From Zanthoxylum bungeanum (taxonomy: Eukaryota; Streptophyta; Magnoliopsida; Sapindales; Rutaceae): a stretch of DNA of 64,000 nt. Below the pieces are notes generated by a model. It saw only the letters and a program-made list of their open reading frames with translations. It searched no databases and was not told the DNA's origin. This document shows, in pieces, positions 42,215 through 55,046 of this stretch. Every line of letters starts with the position of its first letter. Position 1 is the stretch's first letter. The stretch covers positions 54,442 to 118,441 of the forward strand of contig SKCR01036790.1 in the NCBI GenBank assembly GCA_019454045.1, written 5' to 3'. The translations under genes were made by a program, and so were the position numbers.

Positions 42215-45104
42215 AAAATGAGACAATCTGACTCAATCAAAATTAGAGAACACAAATTTTCGTAAAGCTTATCTGAGTCTACAATAGGCTCTGTAAGCTA
42301 GTATATCAAACTGTGATCTTAGCAGAATACAAAATCCAGGGCCATTCTACAATGAATTCTTCAAAAAAAGAAATCACAACAGATCTCTCATTCGAAGAAA
42401 ACAATCAGGAACACCACTTTACATTCTTTAGCCAAAATACATAGTTCAATATCAACATTAACCAACAAATCTTTAATTGTTCAATTAGTGCGACTAGAGA
42501 CAAGTTTCCTCAGAATCTACAACAGATCACTGAGTATAACTTTTCTCACTGTCATACTATAAAGGTCAAACCTTGAATAAGCTCAATTTGCTTTTGCTGC
42601 GCAAACAATTTGGACATTTTATGAAAAATTCATAATGAAAGCTCAATCAAGTTCAAAACTTGATCGTAGTAAGCTATGAACAATTTCAAATCTATGGTTC
42701 AATAGTAATTTTCGAAATTGATATCAAATATCGCTCTCACTATAAGTTATAGGATAATTTTCTTCGATAAGAAAACAACAAAATCATTAAGTATCAAATA
42801 CTTTGTAAATGATTTTGATATCCTATTGAACTTATATGGAAGATGACTTAAGGTCATTTCATCTTATTAATTATGTAATTCCATTTTAGTTTATCACTCT
42901 CACATTTGACTTTAATAAGTCAAGTCTTTTCTACAATTGTCAACATCCAATGTTACACACCAAGTAATAAAATAATTTTATTACTCGGGATCGTAGAAAC
43001 AAATAGAATACAATATTCTATTAAATAGAATAAATGATAAACTTTTACTTGTACCTCCGAGGCGTAAGTACTTTCAATTATATAACCATTATACAAAAGA
43101 AAGATTCAAATCTCAAACTTTTCAAGATTCAAATTTTCTACTATACATATCATATATGTAATTGTAGAAACTAATATGACAATAATTAAATAGATGAATT
43201 AGTCTTACTGGAGCATAACCCCAAGAGTATTGAAAACTAATTCGGTAACACTCAATATCAACGAATCAAATCATATAAGATTCAATTAGTCCCATTGACC
43301 AATTCCATCAAGATGGAATCGTGGAAGTTTAATATTGAGTAAGAATCACATTCATTAAATAACTTTAGAACTAATTGCCTTAAATTCATGTGTTTGATCA
43401 TATCAAACATCTTTGAACAATTCAAAGATTCACAATGAATTTTGAAGATATAGTTTTCAACACTACAAATAGAATATCTTTAAACCATTCAAAATATTCT
43501 ATCTGTGTTTCATCAGAAACATATTGAAAGTTCTCGAACAATTCAAGACGTTCAACATGTTCTCTATTAGAAACATGTAACTAAGTCATGACAAATCATT
43601 AACTAAGTTACGAAGTGAAGAAAACTATCTAAGGCAATTTCTAATTCATTAAATTACATACATCCAATGTATTAGTTTAATAAATCTGTGGTCCAATAAC
43701 AATCATTGGTTAAATGAGATTTAATCACATACTGAATACAATATTCATTAAATGGATAAGGATACATGGTGTGATCTCATATCAGACCATCATTTACCAT
43801 AAGGAACAAGCATCTAATGCTTATGTGATAAAAACTCATAAAGCACTGTTCTAAGTTATTTAGTTACCCGAATATTTTCTTAATGTTTATCTTTTCATTA
43901 ATGACACTACTAGTCATATTAAAATATTTAACAATTGTTTATAAAGAAAAAGTAACTATCCAATAGTCGCAAGTTCTGATATCAAATATCAAAATAATTA
44001 TTAAATATTATTGTAAATAACTAGACGGGAGATCTAGTATCTAATACCTATAGTTGTCGTATTGTGAGAATCAATATTCTCTATACTCAACTATACACAT
44101 CTCATTTCTTAAGCTTTATAATTTGCGTTCAATTATTCACAACAATTGCAAATGATTGATTAGCAAACTGTGTCATACACATGACTTCTAAAAGTCACTA
44201 AAGCCAAGAAACGTCATTATAAGATAAACAAATACTAATGGGGTTTTCCTAATGCCAGTCAAGAATCTCGTGTCAATTCTTAATGCACAAGAAACTATTC
44301 TTACTATATAACTATATCCAAAACAGATATCTATTTAGATTACTAATCGTGACTTAGTAACTAAGACACTAACCATCTTGATTTTTCAAGAAAATCGGAA
44401 CAACAGTTCCCAATGGTTTGAACTAATCTAACAATATCTAAGTCTATTGTCATTCTAGAACCTATTCTAGAAAAATGTAACCATAAGTAAAGTTAGAAAA
44501 CATATTCAATTAATATGCTATGCAGTGGATTAGAAGTATAATTCTATAACCAATATAGAATAAAGGAAAACAAAAGCAGCAAATTCCATAAAATTACACA
44601 CTACTTTAGTTATGGATTTTTAACCCAGCAGTGTCTCCCACTACTTTACGTAATACCGTAATCCCCAACGGAGAATGGGAATTCAATAATTAAATCGAAT
44701 TCCATAGTGAGAGTAGGATCCCGTGAATATGTTTCGACTCATAGCTTTGACACGATCTCGCCTACGTATATTCATTAGGAAGACAACTCATTGTCAGTCA
44801 CTCACCAGTGACTCCTTATTTTGGTCCTGACCGTTTCTCGTTATGACATCTTTGGCACGTTCACAATGAGGTGTATCAAGGCATCACTTGTCAATGACAA
44901 ACTCAAGCTACTGATGTAGTCCTGACAGCTTTGGCACGTTCAGGATTTCCATTTTCACTTGAATTTGTCTAGTATCAATATACAACCGACATGGATAAAA
45001 TTCTATCAACTACTCCCTCACTGCTTTTACACGATCTCGGATGCAGCCGTAGAAAGTTATCCATAAACCGTATTGACAAGAAGGACCAAGAAACATGCAT
45101 CCAG
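42215..45104 (-). mobile_element. Interior of Y, 5' part (non-coding)
   Basis: Homologous to X at 27106-29523 and 38908-39400. No ORF with a domain. It ends 'catgcatccag' directly against the LTR, so the primer-binding site is lost. Confidence 0.82.
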
Positions 45105-45764
45105 TGTTGGGGTTTTGGGCGAAGGGCGCAGCGGAAGCGCGATTCGGGTGAAATTGTAATTTAAAACTTTTCAAATTACCGAATAAATTATTCAATATCT
45201 AATATGAATAATTTATTCATATTTCACCTAAATATATTTATTTGATATCAAATAGCGACATAAATATAAAAGAAACGTCGCGAAATTTTTATGAAAAATG
45301 TGTTTTCCGTAAAATGACGCAAAACATGTTTTTGACCGAACCGAACACCCAACACTTATGGAGACTGACCAGGTCAGCCCCAATAGTGTTAGGGCAGTTC
45401 ATGGACTGCCTGAACAGTGACAAACTCACTGTTTGAACAGCCGTCACCCGATTGGCTCAAAAGTCACCCGGTAACGCCATTTTTCGCCGTTTTCGCTTAT
45501 TTCAACTCCGAAACACTTTCCTATAATTGTTCCAACTCCCAAAACACATCCAATACATTCATATGACATCAAATTCATCACAAAATTTCCAGTTTTACCA
45601 GAACTGATCCAGAAACCGAAATTACCAAATTTCATGCTTTAAATCCAATTTTCAAGATTAATCCAATTAATACACAACACCAATCAAAGTCACCACACAT
45701 GAAGCACCCAAGAATAATTCTAGGTGTTACAAGAGTGGTCATAACACTATAGAATGGTAAAAAT
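45105..45764 (-). repeat. 5' LTR of Y, first part
   Basis: Homologous to the first 650 bp of 39704-42209 on the plus strand. It is interrupted by a Copia-like solo LTR and resumes at 62573. Confidence 0.85.
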
Positions 45765-46009
45765 TTTCGTGTCCTACACATGCCATGGGATCTCTAAGCG
45801 TAATTCGTGTGTGAAATAATCAAGAAGTTTGCGGAAAAAACTTACATTGATTGGCTTTGACTTTCAAAAATTCCATGGATGTGGTGAAGCTCTAAGCTTT
45901 GAAGATGGATTCCAACTCAAGGGTGAGTATCCCTATCACCTTCCTTTTACTCCTTTAAGTGCTAGCTTGAACAAAAGAAGCATAATTTTTCCCTCCAAGA
46001 GAAGCAATA

Positions 46010-46115
46010 ATTCGGCCAGGAGAGAAGAGTCCATTCGGCCTTGGTTAAACAAGGCCATTCGGCCAAGACAATGCCATTTCGGCCAAAGAAAAGTAGGGCC
46101 ATTTCAGCCAAGGAG
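46010..46115. repeat. Short repeats of TTCGGCCA-type in the solo LTR
   Basis: Near-repeats 'attcggccaggaga', 'attcggccttggt', 'attcggccaagaca', 'atttcggccaaaga' and 'atttcagccaagga' follow each other at roughly 15-30 bp steps. On the LTR's own strand this is a run of TTGGCCGAA-like words. Confidence 0.7.
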
Positions 46116-49030
46116 AATGGAGAGAGAGAGATAATTTTTGATATTTGGTTTTTCTAAACTTAATTATCAAAATTCCACTCCCAAAAATGTGTATATATTT
46201 CAAAAAGAAAAAGCAAAGTGTGTTGTGTAAGTTACCATAATTACTCTCAACCACTTCCATCTACTTGAATGACAAGTGATGTAAGTTGGTGGGTCCCACA
46301 CTTAAATTCAAAATTCAAGTTGGATGAGACTACACACTTCGGGCTCGTATTCGTTCAATCTGATTAAACGAATTTTCCGTTGCGACGTAATTAAATCCAA
46401 TTTAATTAAATAATAATGCCTAGAAAAATTATTACGAAAGTCACATACGAATTAATTCCAAATTAATTCGTTCCCCCGAATTAAAATTCAATTTTGATTC
46501 CGCTTTGAAATCCAATTTCAATTAATATATCAAATATATTATTAATCGATTAATTCCAAATCAATCGTATTCTCTCTTCTATTCGAATTTTATCCCTGAT
46601 AAATTATTGCCGTAATTAATCCCAGATCAATTCTGTTCGAGTCAAATGTCATCGGTGAATCTTTGGGATGCGACCCAAGAGATCCCTGGATATGTTGGCA
46701 GTAAATTTGATCATCGGACTATCCGAATACGTGTGTACCTAGTACCACGTTCTCACTGATTTACAAGACATGGTTGGCTTCTAGCAAAGCACCGTGCCTA
46801 CCCAATTCTCCAGAAATATTCTTCTACGGAATATATAATCTATATTAGGCATAGTATACATAGTATTGCGTATTACTATCCAATATCAGATGTCACATGA
46901 TTGGCCTAGGGCTGGAGTTCTGTCTTCCCCGTACGAAGCATATATCAGATCACAAGCAACTACTCTCTTTAATCGGAAAGTCATGACCTAGTCATACTTC
47001 CCTGATGGTTGCAACACTTTAGAGTATCAGTTCTGTATCCCTGTGTGATCATCATCTCCATATGACTGAAGTGAAACTTCTATCTTGACATCACACCCAA
47101 TACACTACGATTCTCAGTATACCCAGAAGAGGCGTTCACAAAACCTGTTAAAGCCCCGAACGGCCAAAACCAAAGTATATTGATTGTTGCAAGTATTAGC
47201 GATGCAAGTCTCAGGTTAAGACCAAATACACCTACCCTGATTCAGACTCCCATAGACACATAGTCATACTACCAATGAGATTCTGAGGGGTTTATCCAGA
47301 GCGAAGCTGTTTCCGTACATCGGTAAACAGAACCTCATATTACACTTGCAAGAGTATCCAATACCCAAATATATAAGAACTATGCCGTTAAACTTCTATA
47401 ACGCGCACAAGTGTAATACTAGCTGTAGGCATCGCATTTTTGCATGTGAAACCCGATGATGAGTCTCAGTTGGAGGCACTACCTTTTTAGCTAAGGATAT
47501 TGCGGGAAACAGAGGTCGGAAGGGGAAATTCAGAATAAGTACGTCATCAAGTTCATTTCACAAGTTCACTGTCTTCGTTAGTGCTGCGTTCGTTACTTCG
47601 TTCGAACGTCAGGCAGATTGCGGACGTTCGTGTAGCGTTCTAATTGGCGTTCGAACGGCGTCGGTGTTTCTGGTTTTGCTGCTAGCCTCGCACCCCAGCC
47701 CAATTAGCCCCCAAAGCCCATAAAACACATCCCAATTAATAAAACACATTTAAAACACATGGGAAATTAAATTAAATATTAAATAAAATATTTAAACCAT
47801 TTACCAATTAAATAAAACATAAAATATAATCATACCTAATAAAGATAAATCAAATATATTAACTTCCTAACCAATAAAATCACATACTAAATTAAAAAGA
47901 TGTCATGCCTAATTAAAATCAATCATAACAAATTAAATATTTTGCATTCCTAATCTAGCCAAATTTTATTCCCCATCAAATCCCTTGCTTTCCTTGTCTA
48001 ACACCAAATCATATCTCTCTTTAATGCCAAAATCCCTTCCTTGTGAGACAAGGTGAAACCCTAGCCCTTCTCTATATAAACAACCCCTAACCAAGACATG
48101 CATCCTCTAGCTCATACAGATAACTCACACAAAAATCACTACACAAAGAACCTTAGCCACTCACGGCAATAGCAACAGGAAGAACACAAACCATTCCCCT
48201 CATCTCCTCCACTCCATAACCGAAAACAGCACCCTCCTAAACCTCTACCCATCACCGAAAATCTCCCCCATACAGCAGCCCTCCATCACCGAAAATATAC
48301 CTCCAAACAGCAGCCCAAACATACCCCAAACAGCCCCTTGAAACACGCCTGGAAAACAGCCCAAACCACTCCCAAAAAAGTCCCTAAAATCCCTTAAAAC
48401 AGTAACATAAACTGCACTTATAATCCTTGAAATAACCACACAAAACTACACTAAAAAAAAACCACGAAAAACACTCGAAACAGTTCGTTGAAACGTCAAA
48501 ACAGGTGACCTGAACAGTGAGTAGCAAAGAAGAGACCGAACAGCAGCAGAATGGAGACCGAACAGCAGCAGAACGGAGACCGAATGGCAAGCAAAACAGA
48601 AAAACAGTGAGGTAGGGCGTTAAACTAGTGAACCGGAGAAGTTGAGGAGCTGTACCCTTTCCGACGTCCGTGAGACGCAAGCCTGAAAGTTGGAAAAAAG
48701 GTTAGACCTGGGGGTACTTTCCACACTCATCTTTATTTGATTTTTGTTATTTATTTTAACTGTATTTTAATTATTTGTTGAATCTTGTGTGTGTATGATG
48801 CGTGTTGTGGGTATTGGATGAATGAAAGAGTGTCGTCTCTTGCGGTATATAGGATGGAAACCCAGACATAAATTCCGTAGCCGAATCCGAATGGACGGTA
48901 GTGCAGTCTGTACTTGGGATACAACTCCACATACCGCTTGAGTAAACGGCACCTTCTTTTGTTTCACGTTGCTTTGATTTATTTATTTATTTTTCGTCAC
49001 TTGAATTCTGCATGTTGCTTATTTATGTAT

Positions 49031-49918
49031 GATTCGATCGAGCGCATGGGCTTAGTAAGTGGAATGAAAGATCCCCTATGGGGAGGGGTTAAAGCCTTTA
49101 CCACGATGCTTCGCCGCGCCGGTTGATGTGTGTTCGGTTGAATGCAAGATATGTTTAATCGGGCATACTACGTTTGATATTATTGTTTTTTAATTCTTTG
49201 TATGCGTGATTCAATCGAGCGCATGGGCTTAGTAAGTGGAATGAAAGATCCCCTACGGGGAGGGGTTAAATCCCTTTACCACGATGCTTTGCCGCGCCGG
49301 TTGACGTGTGTTCGGTTGAATGCAAGATACGTTCAATCGGGCATACTAAGTTTGATATTATTGATTTTAATTCTTTGTATGCATGATTCGATCGAGCGCA
49401 TGGGCTTAGTAAGTGCAATGAAAGATCCCCTATGGGGAGGGGTTAAAGCCCTTTACCACGATGCTTTGCCGCGCCGGTTGACGTGTGTTCGGTTGAATGC
49501 AAGATACGTTCAATCGGGCATACTAAGTTTGATATTATTGCTTTTAATTCTTTGTATGCATGATTCAATCGAGCGCATGGGCTTAGTAAGTGCAATGAAA
49601 GATCCCCTATGGGGAGGGGTTAAAGCCCTTTACCACGATGCTTTGCCGCGCCGGTTGATGTGTGTTCGGTTGAATGCAAGATACGTTCAATCGGGCATAC
49701 TAAGTCTGATATTATTGTTTTTTAATTCTTTGTATGCGTGATTCAATCGAGCGCATGGGCTTAGTAAGTGCAATGAAATATCCCCTATGAGGAGGGGTTA
49801 AAGCCCTTTACCACGATGCTTTGCCGCGCCGCCTGATGTGTGTTCGGTTGAATGTAAGATACGTTTAATCGGACATACTGAGCTTGACATTGTTGTCTTT
49901 ATTCTTTGTGTTGCATGC
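49031..49918 (+). repeat. Five tandem 177-bp units in the O1 LTR
   Basis: Units start at 49031, 49208, 49385, 49562 and 49740. Each holds TCCCC-TAT-GGGGA (a perfect 5-bp hairpin, with point changes in some units) and 'ccgcgccggttgatgtgtgttcgg'. The period, 59 codons exactly, lets a 179-codon ORF run through; it is not a gene. The same array lies at 60420-61280 in the other LTR. Confidence 0.93.
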
Positions 49919-50280
49919 GTCAGGTTTGGTTCCATTCAAACGCGTTCTCGAATGCTACACGAACGTGAACCTTCTGTTTACTGTTCGAACGCGTTCTCGA
50001 ACTCTACGCGAACGCACACGCACTTTCTTAGTCTCATCATGCATCAGGTCTGGTTCCGTTCGAACGCGTTATCGAACGCTATACGAACACGAACCTTCTG
50101 TTTACCGTTCGAACGCGTTCTCGAACGCTACGCAAACGCACACGCACTTTCTTAGTCTTATCATGCATCAGGTCTGGTTCCGTTCGAACGCGTTCTCGAA
50201 CGCTACATGAACGCGAACCTTCTGTTTACCGTTCGAACGCGTTTTCAAACGCTACGCGAACGCGCACCCACTGAACTGAG
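49919..50280 (+). repeat. Three tandem units with CGTTCGAACG palindromes
   Basis: About 123-bp units starting near 49920, 50045 and 50168, each with two blocks of 'gttcgaacgcgttctcgaacgctac'. CGTTCGAACG is its own reverse complement, and CpG density is far above the surroundings. Mirrored at 61290-61660. Confidence 0.88.
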
Positions 50281-50949
50281 TCATTTTCATCAGATTTCAT
50301 ACATAGTTTTCCTAGTAGCTATCCCCACATGTATGAATACAATGTGTTTAATGTATTATAATTCATATACCTATGTCATGATAACATTTGAGTATTATTT
50401 CTTGTGGTATATCGGATGGAAACCCAGACATAAATTCCGTAGCCGATTCCGAATGGACGGTAGTACGGTCTGTACTTGGGATACAATTCCACGTACCACT
50501 TGAGAAGGTGCTCACATGTGTGCTTGTGTGGTTAGTATGTGTGCTTGTGTTTTCTTGAATACAATATGCAATGAAGTTGTATGTTTGTCGCTCCTTTGAT
50601 GTACTTCCAAGCATGCAATCTTAGATGTGAAATATATGTGTAAGTTTTATTTTGTACATGTGAATTTAGAAGCATGATACTCTTGGAAATAAGTGCTACT
50701 TAAGCCTGATTAAATTATTACATAAATCCTTTCATTACAAGTGGCATGAGTAAGGGACCATTCCGAACCCAACGGTTTGAGGTCTTCCCTTGCGAGGGGT
50801 GAGTGCGGCCTTAAATCTCATTTTCCCCCGTTCACACCGGGTGGCGACTCCATTATTCTTCGGTTTAGTCCCCCGTGGCTACTCTGTTCTCCCGACCGGG
50901 CCGCGAGCCCGGGACAGCATGTGTCGTCCAGTTTCTGTGTCCCACAGTC

Positions 50950-50967
50950 TGGCGACTCCACTGGGGA
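50950..50967 (+). other. Primer-binding site of O1 (tRNA-Arg type)
   Basis: TGGCGACTCCACTGGGGA, 3 nt after the LTR. This is the primer site described for Ogre elements (tRNA-Arg). Confidence 0.85.
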
Positions 50968-52047
50968 TAGAGAATCGGCCCCGAAATATTGTCTTGTGAT
51001 GTTTGGATTTATGTTTTAATTGACCGTGTCTATAGTGGATAAAGTGAGGGTTTAATCAAAGGCATTTTGAGGCTAGGTAATGGTTTGGTGTCTTCCTTCA
51101 TTCACTCCTACCTTTCTAGAAGGAAAAGCTGTGAAGGCACCTAGATAGCCATCTACTCGTAGCCTATTGTGATGGACTAATTTGGAGGACTCGTTGTTTA
51201 TTCCTGACACCAAGCGATAAGAGCCTAAGAGGCTTGGGTATTTAAGTGAGCCTCGCTCCACCTTCCCTCTGGGGAATCTACAACGGGAAATCCATTTGAC
51301 AGTCCGTCACACACCATAGCTCATTGGCACGTACCTTAGTGTATAAAAAAGGGTGCGCTCACTTGGTTGCTCGAACCCTTGAGTGGGGAGACCTAGTTGT
51401 GGGCCATCCTTCGCCGGTGAGAGCCTTTGTCTATACTCTTGCTAACCCACCCATAGACCGGGTTGGCTAAAGTAACAATTATTTCCTTGAATATGTGCTT
51501 GTGGACCATCCTCATTTGGATGCAGTTGGACTATTGTCAGAAATGCGGACTTGCTGGGCCATTTAAACTGGGGCGAGTTCGTACCTTATGACTATTAGGC
51601 CCGAAGCTTCTGAAATGTTGATGGGCCATTATGTAGAAATTATTACGTTATGTTTGCATTATCTTTCTTCTATGCTTGTGTTTGGGAACATCGTCGTTTG
51701 GATCCATTTGGACCATTTGTCATGGGATATGGGCTTGTTGGGCCATTTAAACTGGGACAAGAACGTATTTCATAACTATTGGGCCAAAGGCGTCTAAGTG
51801 TTGATGGGCCACTTTGTGCTTGTGTTCGGAACATTACCATTTGGATTTAGTTGGGCTCCTTGTCATAAGATGTGAACTCGTTGGGCCATTTAAACTGGGA
51901 TGGGTTCACTCCTGTGACAATTAGCCCGAAAGATTCTAAAATGGTAACGGGCCGATTTGTTTGAAAATTTTAATTGATTTAATATGTTATATATGTTACA
52001 TGCATCTCATGCACCTCATGCATACATATATCATGTTAACACCCTCT
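50968..52047 (+). other. Leader of O1
   Basis: 1.1 kb without a recognisable gene. Three diverged copies of a unit containing 'ttgggccatttaaactggg' occur near 51552, 51739 and 51880, each followed by a gcccgaa/gggccaaa-like sequence. The Ogre ORF1 is not visible. Confidence 0.6.
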
Positions 52048-53356
52048 ATGTCTCAAAAAGACATCATAGATACCGTTTGGGTTAGAGAAGGGACAAGGCT
52101 CATTAAAAGAACAATAACAGTCATGAGTGAATCTGGTAATGAGGTATCCCGAATGGATCAGTTAGAGAACAGTCTCGCCAAGGTCACTGAACAGTTGCAA
52201 GCTTTGACTACTGCTGTGGCTGGTATGGCTGTGCCCCGTGCTGGGGAATTTCTGAGAATGTGAGGCGTGAGGAGCCTCCGAATGGGTTGGGGGATGATAT
52301 CCCCACTTTTGATGATGATATGGCAGAGTATGCAGCAGGCAGAGTATCTGGGTCTCAGGCAGAGTTACAGAAACTTCGGGATCAGGTTGAGTCGGTTACC
52401 CGCAAGATGAGGGGTAAGAATGAGGATTTGCTGGATTATGACACACTGACTTTCGAGGAACAGTTGCCGGCACAGTTCAAGATGCCTGATATGGCTAAGT
52501 TTAACGGGAATGGGGATCCAAGGGTGCATCTCCGATAGTTTGTATCAGTCATGAGTTCAGTTGGCTTATCTTAGCGCCAAGTGCAGAAAATGTTTGGAAT
52601 GTCGCTTGAAGGAGCTCTCGTGGTATGGTACCACAATTTGGAGAAGAAAGTGAAGGAAGATTGGAGGGAGTTGGCCGATGCTTTCCTGAAGCAGTATGTC
52701 ACTAACTTAGAGATCGATCTGTCACTCCGTGATCTGGAGAATGTTAAGCAAAAGCGGAGGAGAGTTTTAAGGAGTATGTGGACCGGTGGAGAGGTCAGTT
52801 ATTGAAGATGCAGACTAGGCCCTCAGAGAAGGACCAGATTAAAATGATTATCAAGGGCACCAGGCCCTCCATTTACAGCAAGTTGAGGAGGATGACCTCC
52901 ATGATTACAGACTTTCGGCAGTTGAGGGATGACCTCATGGACATTGAAGACGAAGAGGCGGAAAACAGAAAATTCTATGGTCTGAACAGGAGGCCCATTG
53001 GGGGAACATCGGGAGCAAAGCCCGTTTTTGCTGATATTGCCGCTATCCGGAACCGGCAGTTTTCCAACTTGGGAAGGCCCCTGTCCAAGGTGCTAGAGAA
53101 ATTGAAGAGGCAAGGGCTCTTAAAACCCTTGGAAGCCAAACCATTACCCAATCCCCTACCATCACATTATAACCTAAGCCTTTACTGTCACTTTCACACA
53201 ACAAAGGGCCATGACACCGACAACTGCGCCCGACTCCGCCATGAAATCCAAGACCTGATAGACTCCAAGAAAATACCTGACCCAGAAACAGAACAGCCTG
53301 ACACACACAGAACCCCTTACCCAACTACCGTGCCGTACCACCACCAGCCTATATGA
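52048..53356 (+). pseudogene. gag: O1 gag, several frameshifts
   Basis: ATG 52048 opens MSQKDIIDTVWVREG and a coiled-coil-like MDQLENSLAKVTEQLQAL. The frame changes at about 52250, a TAG interrupts at 52536-52538, and it shifts again near 52750. The Tat gag core is clear: FGMSLEGALVVWYHNLEKK and WRELADAFLKQYVTNLEID. The third part holds GQLLKMQTRPSEKDQIKMII and ends with a C-x2-H...GHDTDNC motif (YCHFHTTKGHDTDNC), the usual Tat zinc-like element. Confidence 0.9.
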
Positions 53357-55029
53357 TCAATTCTGGCCTCCCAGAAGACCTTGTCCTGAAATCCTTTCAC
53401 CCTCAAGCCTTTTGCCTGGGAATCTGGGATAGTACTAGTGAAGATGAGTTTGAGCAGGGAAAAAACTTTTGGCTTGATTTCTCTAGCAGTGATGAGGAAG
53501 AAGTAAGGGGAATGACGCGCAGTGGTCGTTTCTACAATGATATGGCGGAAAAGGGTAAGGAAGTTTTGACAGATGGTAGAGAAGTGGTTGAGACTGCAGA
53601 AAATACTGAGGGGGATATAGTGCTGAGGCAATTGAGGAAGACTAGAGCACAAGTGAGTATCTGGGAACTGTTATGTGCATCTCGGGAGCATAGGCAGGCT
53701 ATGGTTGAGGCCTTGAGCAAGATTGTGGTACCGGAAGACGCCAACCCTGCAATGTTTGTTGGGTCGGTTCAGAATGAAGCTTTGCAGATATCTTTTTCTG
53801 AGGATGAACTCCCGGCGGAGGGGAGAAATCATAACAGGCCTCTATTTATCAGGGCCGAGGTGAGGGGCAAGAGAACTTCATGTGTAATGGTGGATGACGG
53901 TTCATCCATCAATGTGTGCCCGCTGAAAATTCTGGCGAGATTGGGTATGAAAGCAACAGACTTGGACCCTCCAGTATGACTATTAAGGCTTATGATGACA
54001 GTAAAAGGGAGTTGAGGGTACCTTTGTGGCTATGGTCAAGGTAGGACCGATTGAAGATGAGGTCGAGTTCACAATACTGGACATCCCGGCTACTTTCGCC
54101 TTATTGTTGGGAAGGCCTTGGTTTCACAAACTTGGGGGCGTGCCTTCCACTTTGCATCAGATGATCAAGTTCCCGTATAGGGAGAAGTTGTCACCATCCG
54201 GGCTGAGTTAGATAATGTCGTGGCTGCCTTGGAGATACAACCTTTCACGAGGTTTCAGGTGTCAGCTACTTTTGAGGAGTGGGTGGATCCTAGGGTGGCT
54301 AGGATTATGGAGAAAATGAAGTTTGAGCCGGGTAAAGGTTCAAAATTGCCAGATTTCAGAGGACAGACTACTCGGAAGGGTTTGGGGTACAAGTCTGATG
54401 AAGAAAAGCCAAAGGTCAAGAAAAAGGGCCTGAAGCTGATGGAATGTTTTGTGAAAGCTTCAGGATATCAAGGGGAGCCTGAGCCTGTGGAAGTTAATGG
54501 AATTGTGGTACCTGGGTTTGAGATCTTCCAGGATATGTTGGGTAAGAAGCTGATAGTTGAAGAAATTGTGGAGAAAGAAGAAGAGAATTGGGAGGAAGAA
54601 CTGATGAAGTTGGAGAGCCTGACTCTGGGAGAGGACGAAAAGCCTGAGGAAGATCTGATTGCAGAGGAAGAAGTGTCTATAGATGATGAAGACATTTACC
54701 TTCCTTATTTGTTTGAATGTACTTCCGCATTATCCAATAATAAAGACATCTCTTTTGCTTACTTGCCTGAGTCATTTCCATTTACACTACACGAATCAAG
54801 CATATTTGACATCAGTTCAGCCAGAACTATTGCATTTAACTTGGGTACACTTGAGAACCCCAAGGAAATTCTGATTGCAAGTGAAGTAACCTCCGAAGAG
54901 AGGGAGAAACTAGAAGAAGTGTTGGTCAGATATGCCAAAGTATTTGCTTGGTCCTATGAGGACATGCCTGGGGTAGACAGAAATATTGCCCAGCACACAA
55001 TACCAACTTATCCGAATATAGACCAATAA
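53357..55029 (+). pseudogene. O1 protease and pre-RT linker
   Basis: IWELLCASREHRQAMVEALSKI, the conserved Tat pre-protease segment, then NRPLFIRAEVRG and the active site VDDGSSINVCPL (Tat elements usually read V-D-N-G-S). The frame shifts near 53975 and again near 54200; FALLLGRPWFHKLG is the second protease motif. The acidic linker (54220-55029) ends FAWSYEDMPGVDRNIAQH, the conserved lead into reverse transcriptase. No clear intron like that of Ogre was seen. Confidence 0.88.
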
Positions 55030-55046
55030 AACAGAAACTCCGACGG

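Larger units (their letters stand above)
47424..50946 (+). repeat. 5' LTR of O1
   Basis: 3523 bp, TGTAGGCATCG...GTGTCCCACA. It contains a TATA box (TATATAAA, 48073-48080), a 177-bp tandem array (49031-49918), a roughly 123-bp array rich in CGTTCGAACG (49919-50280), and two copies of a 100-bp block (48845-48945 and 50408-50503). Confidence 0.93.

Noticed and set aside
49202..49741. 179-codon ORF in the O1 LTR
   Set aside because: The 177-bp unit is a multiple of three, so an open frame persists through the array. It lies in a non-coding LTR and recurs broken in the other LTR.
50940..50970. tRNA gene fragments at 18840, 31444, 39688 and 50950
   Set aside because: They are short complements of tRNA 3' ends placed directly next to LTRs: primer-binding sites, not genes.
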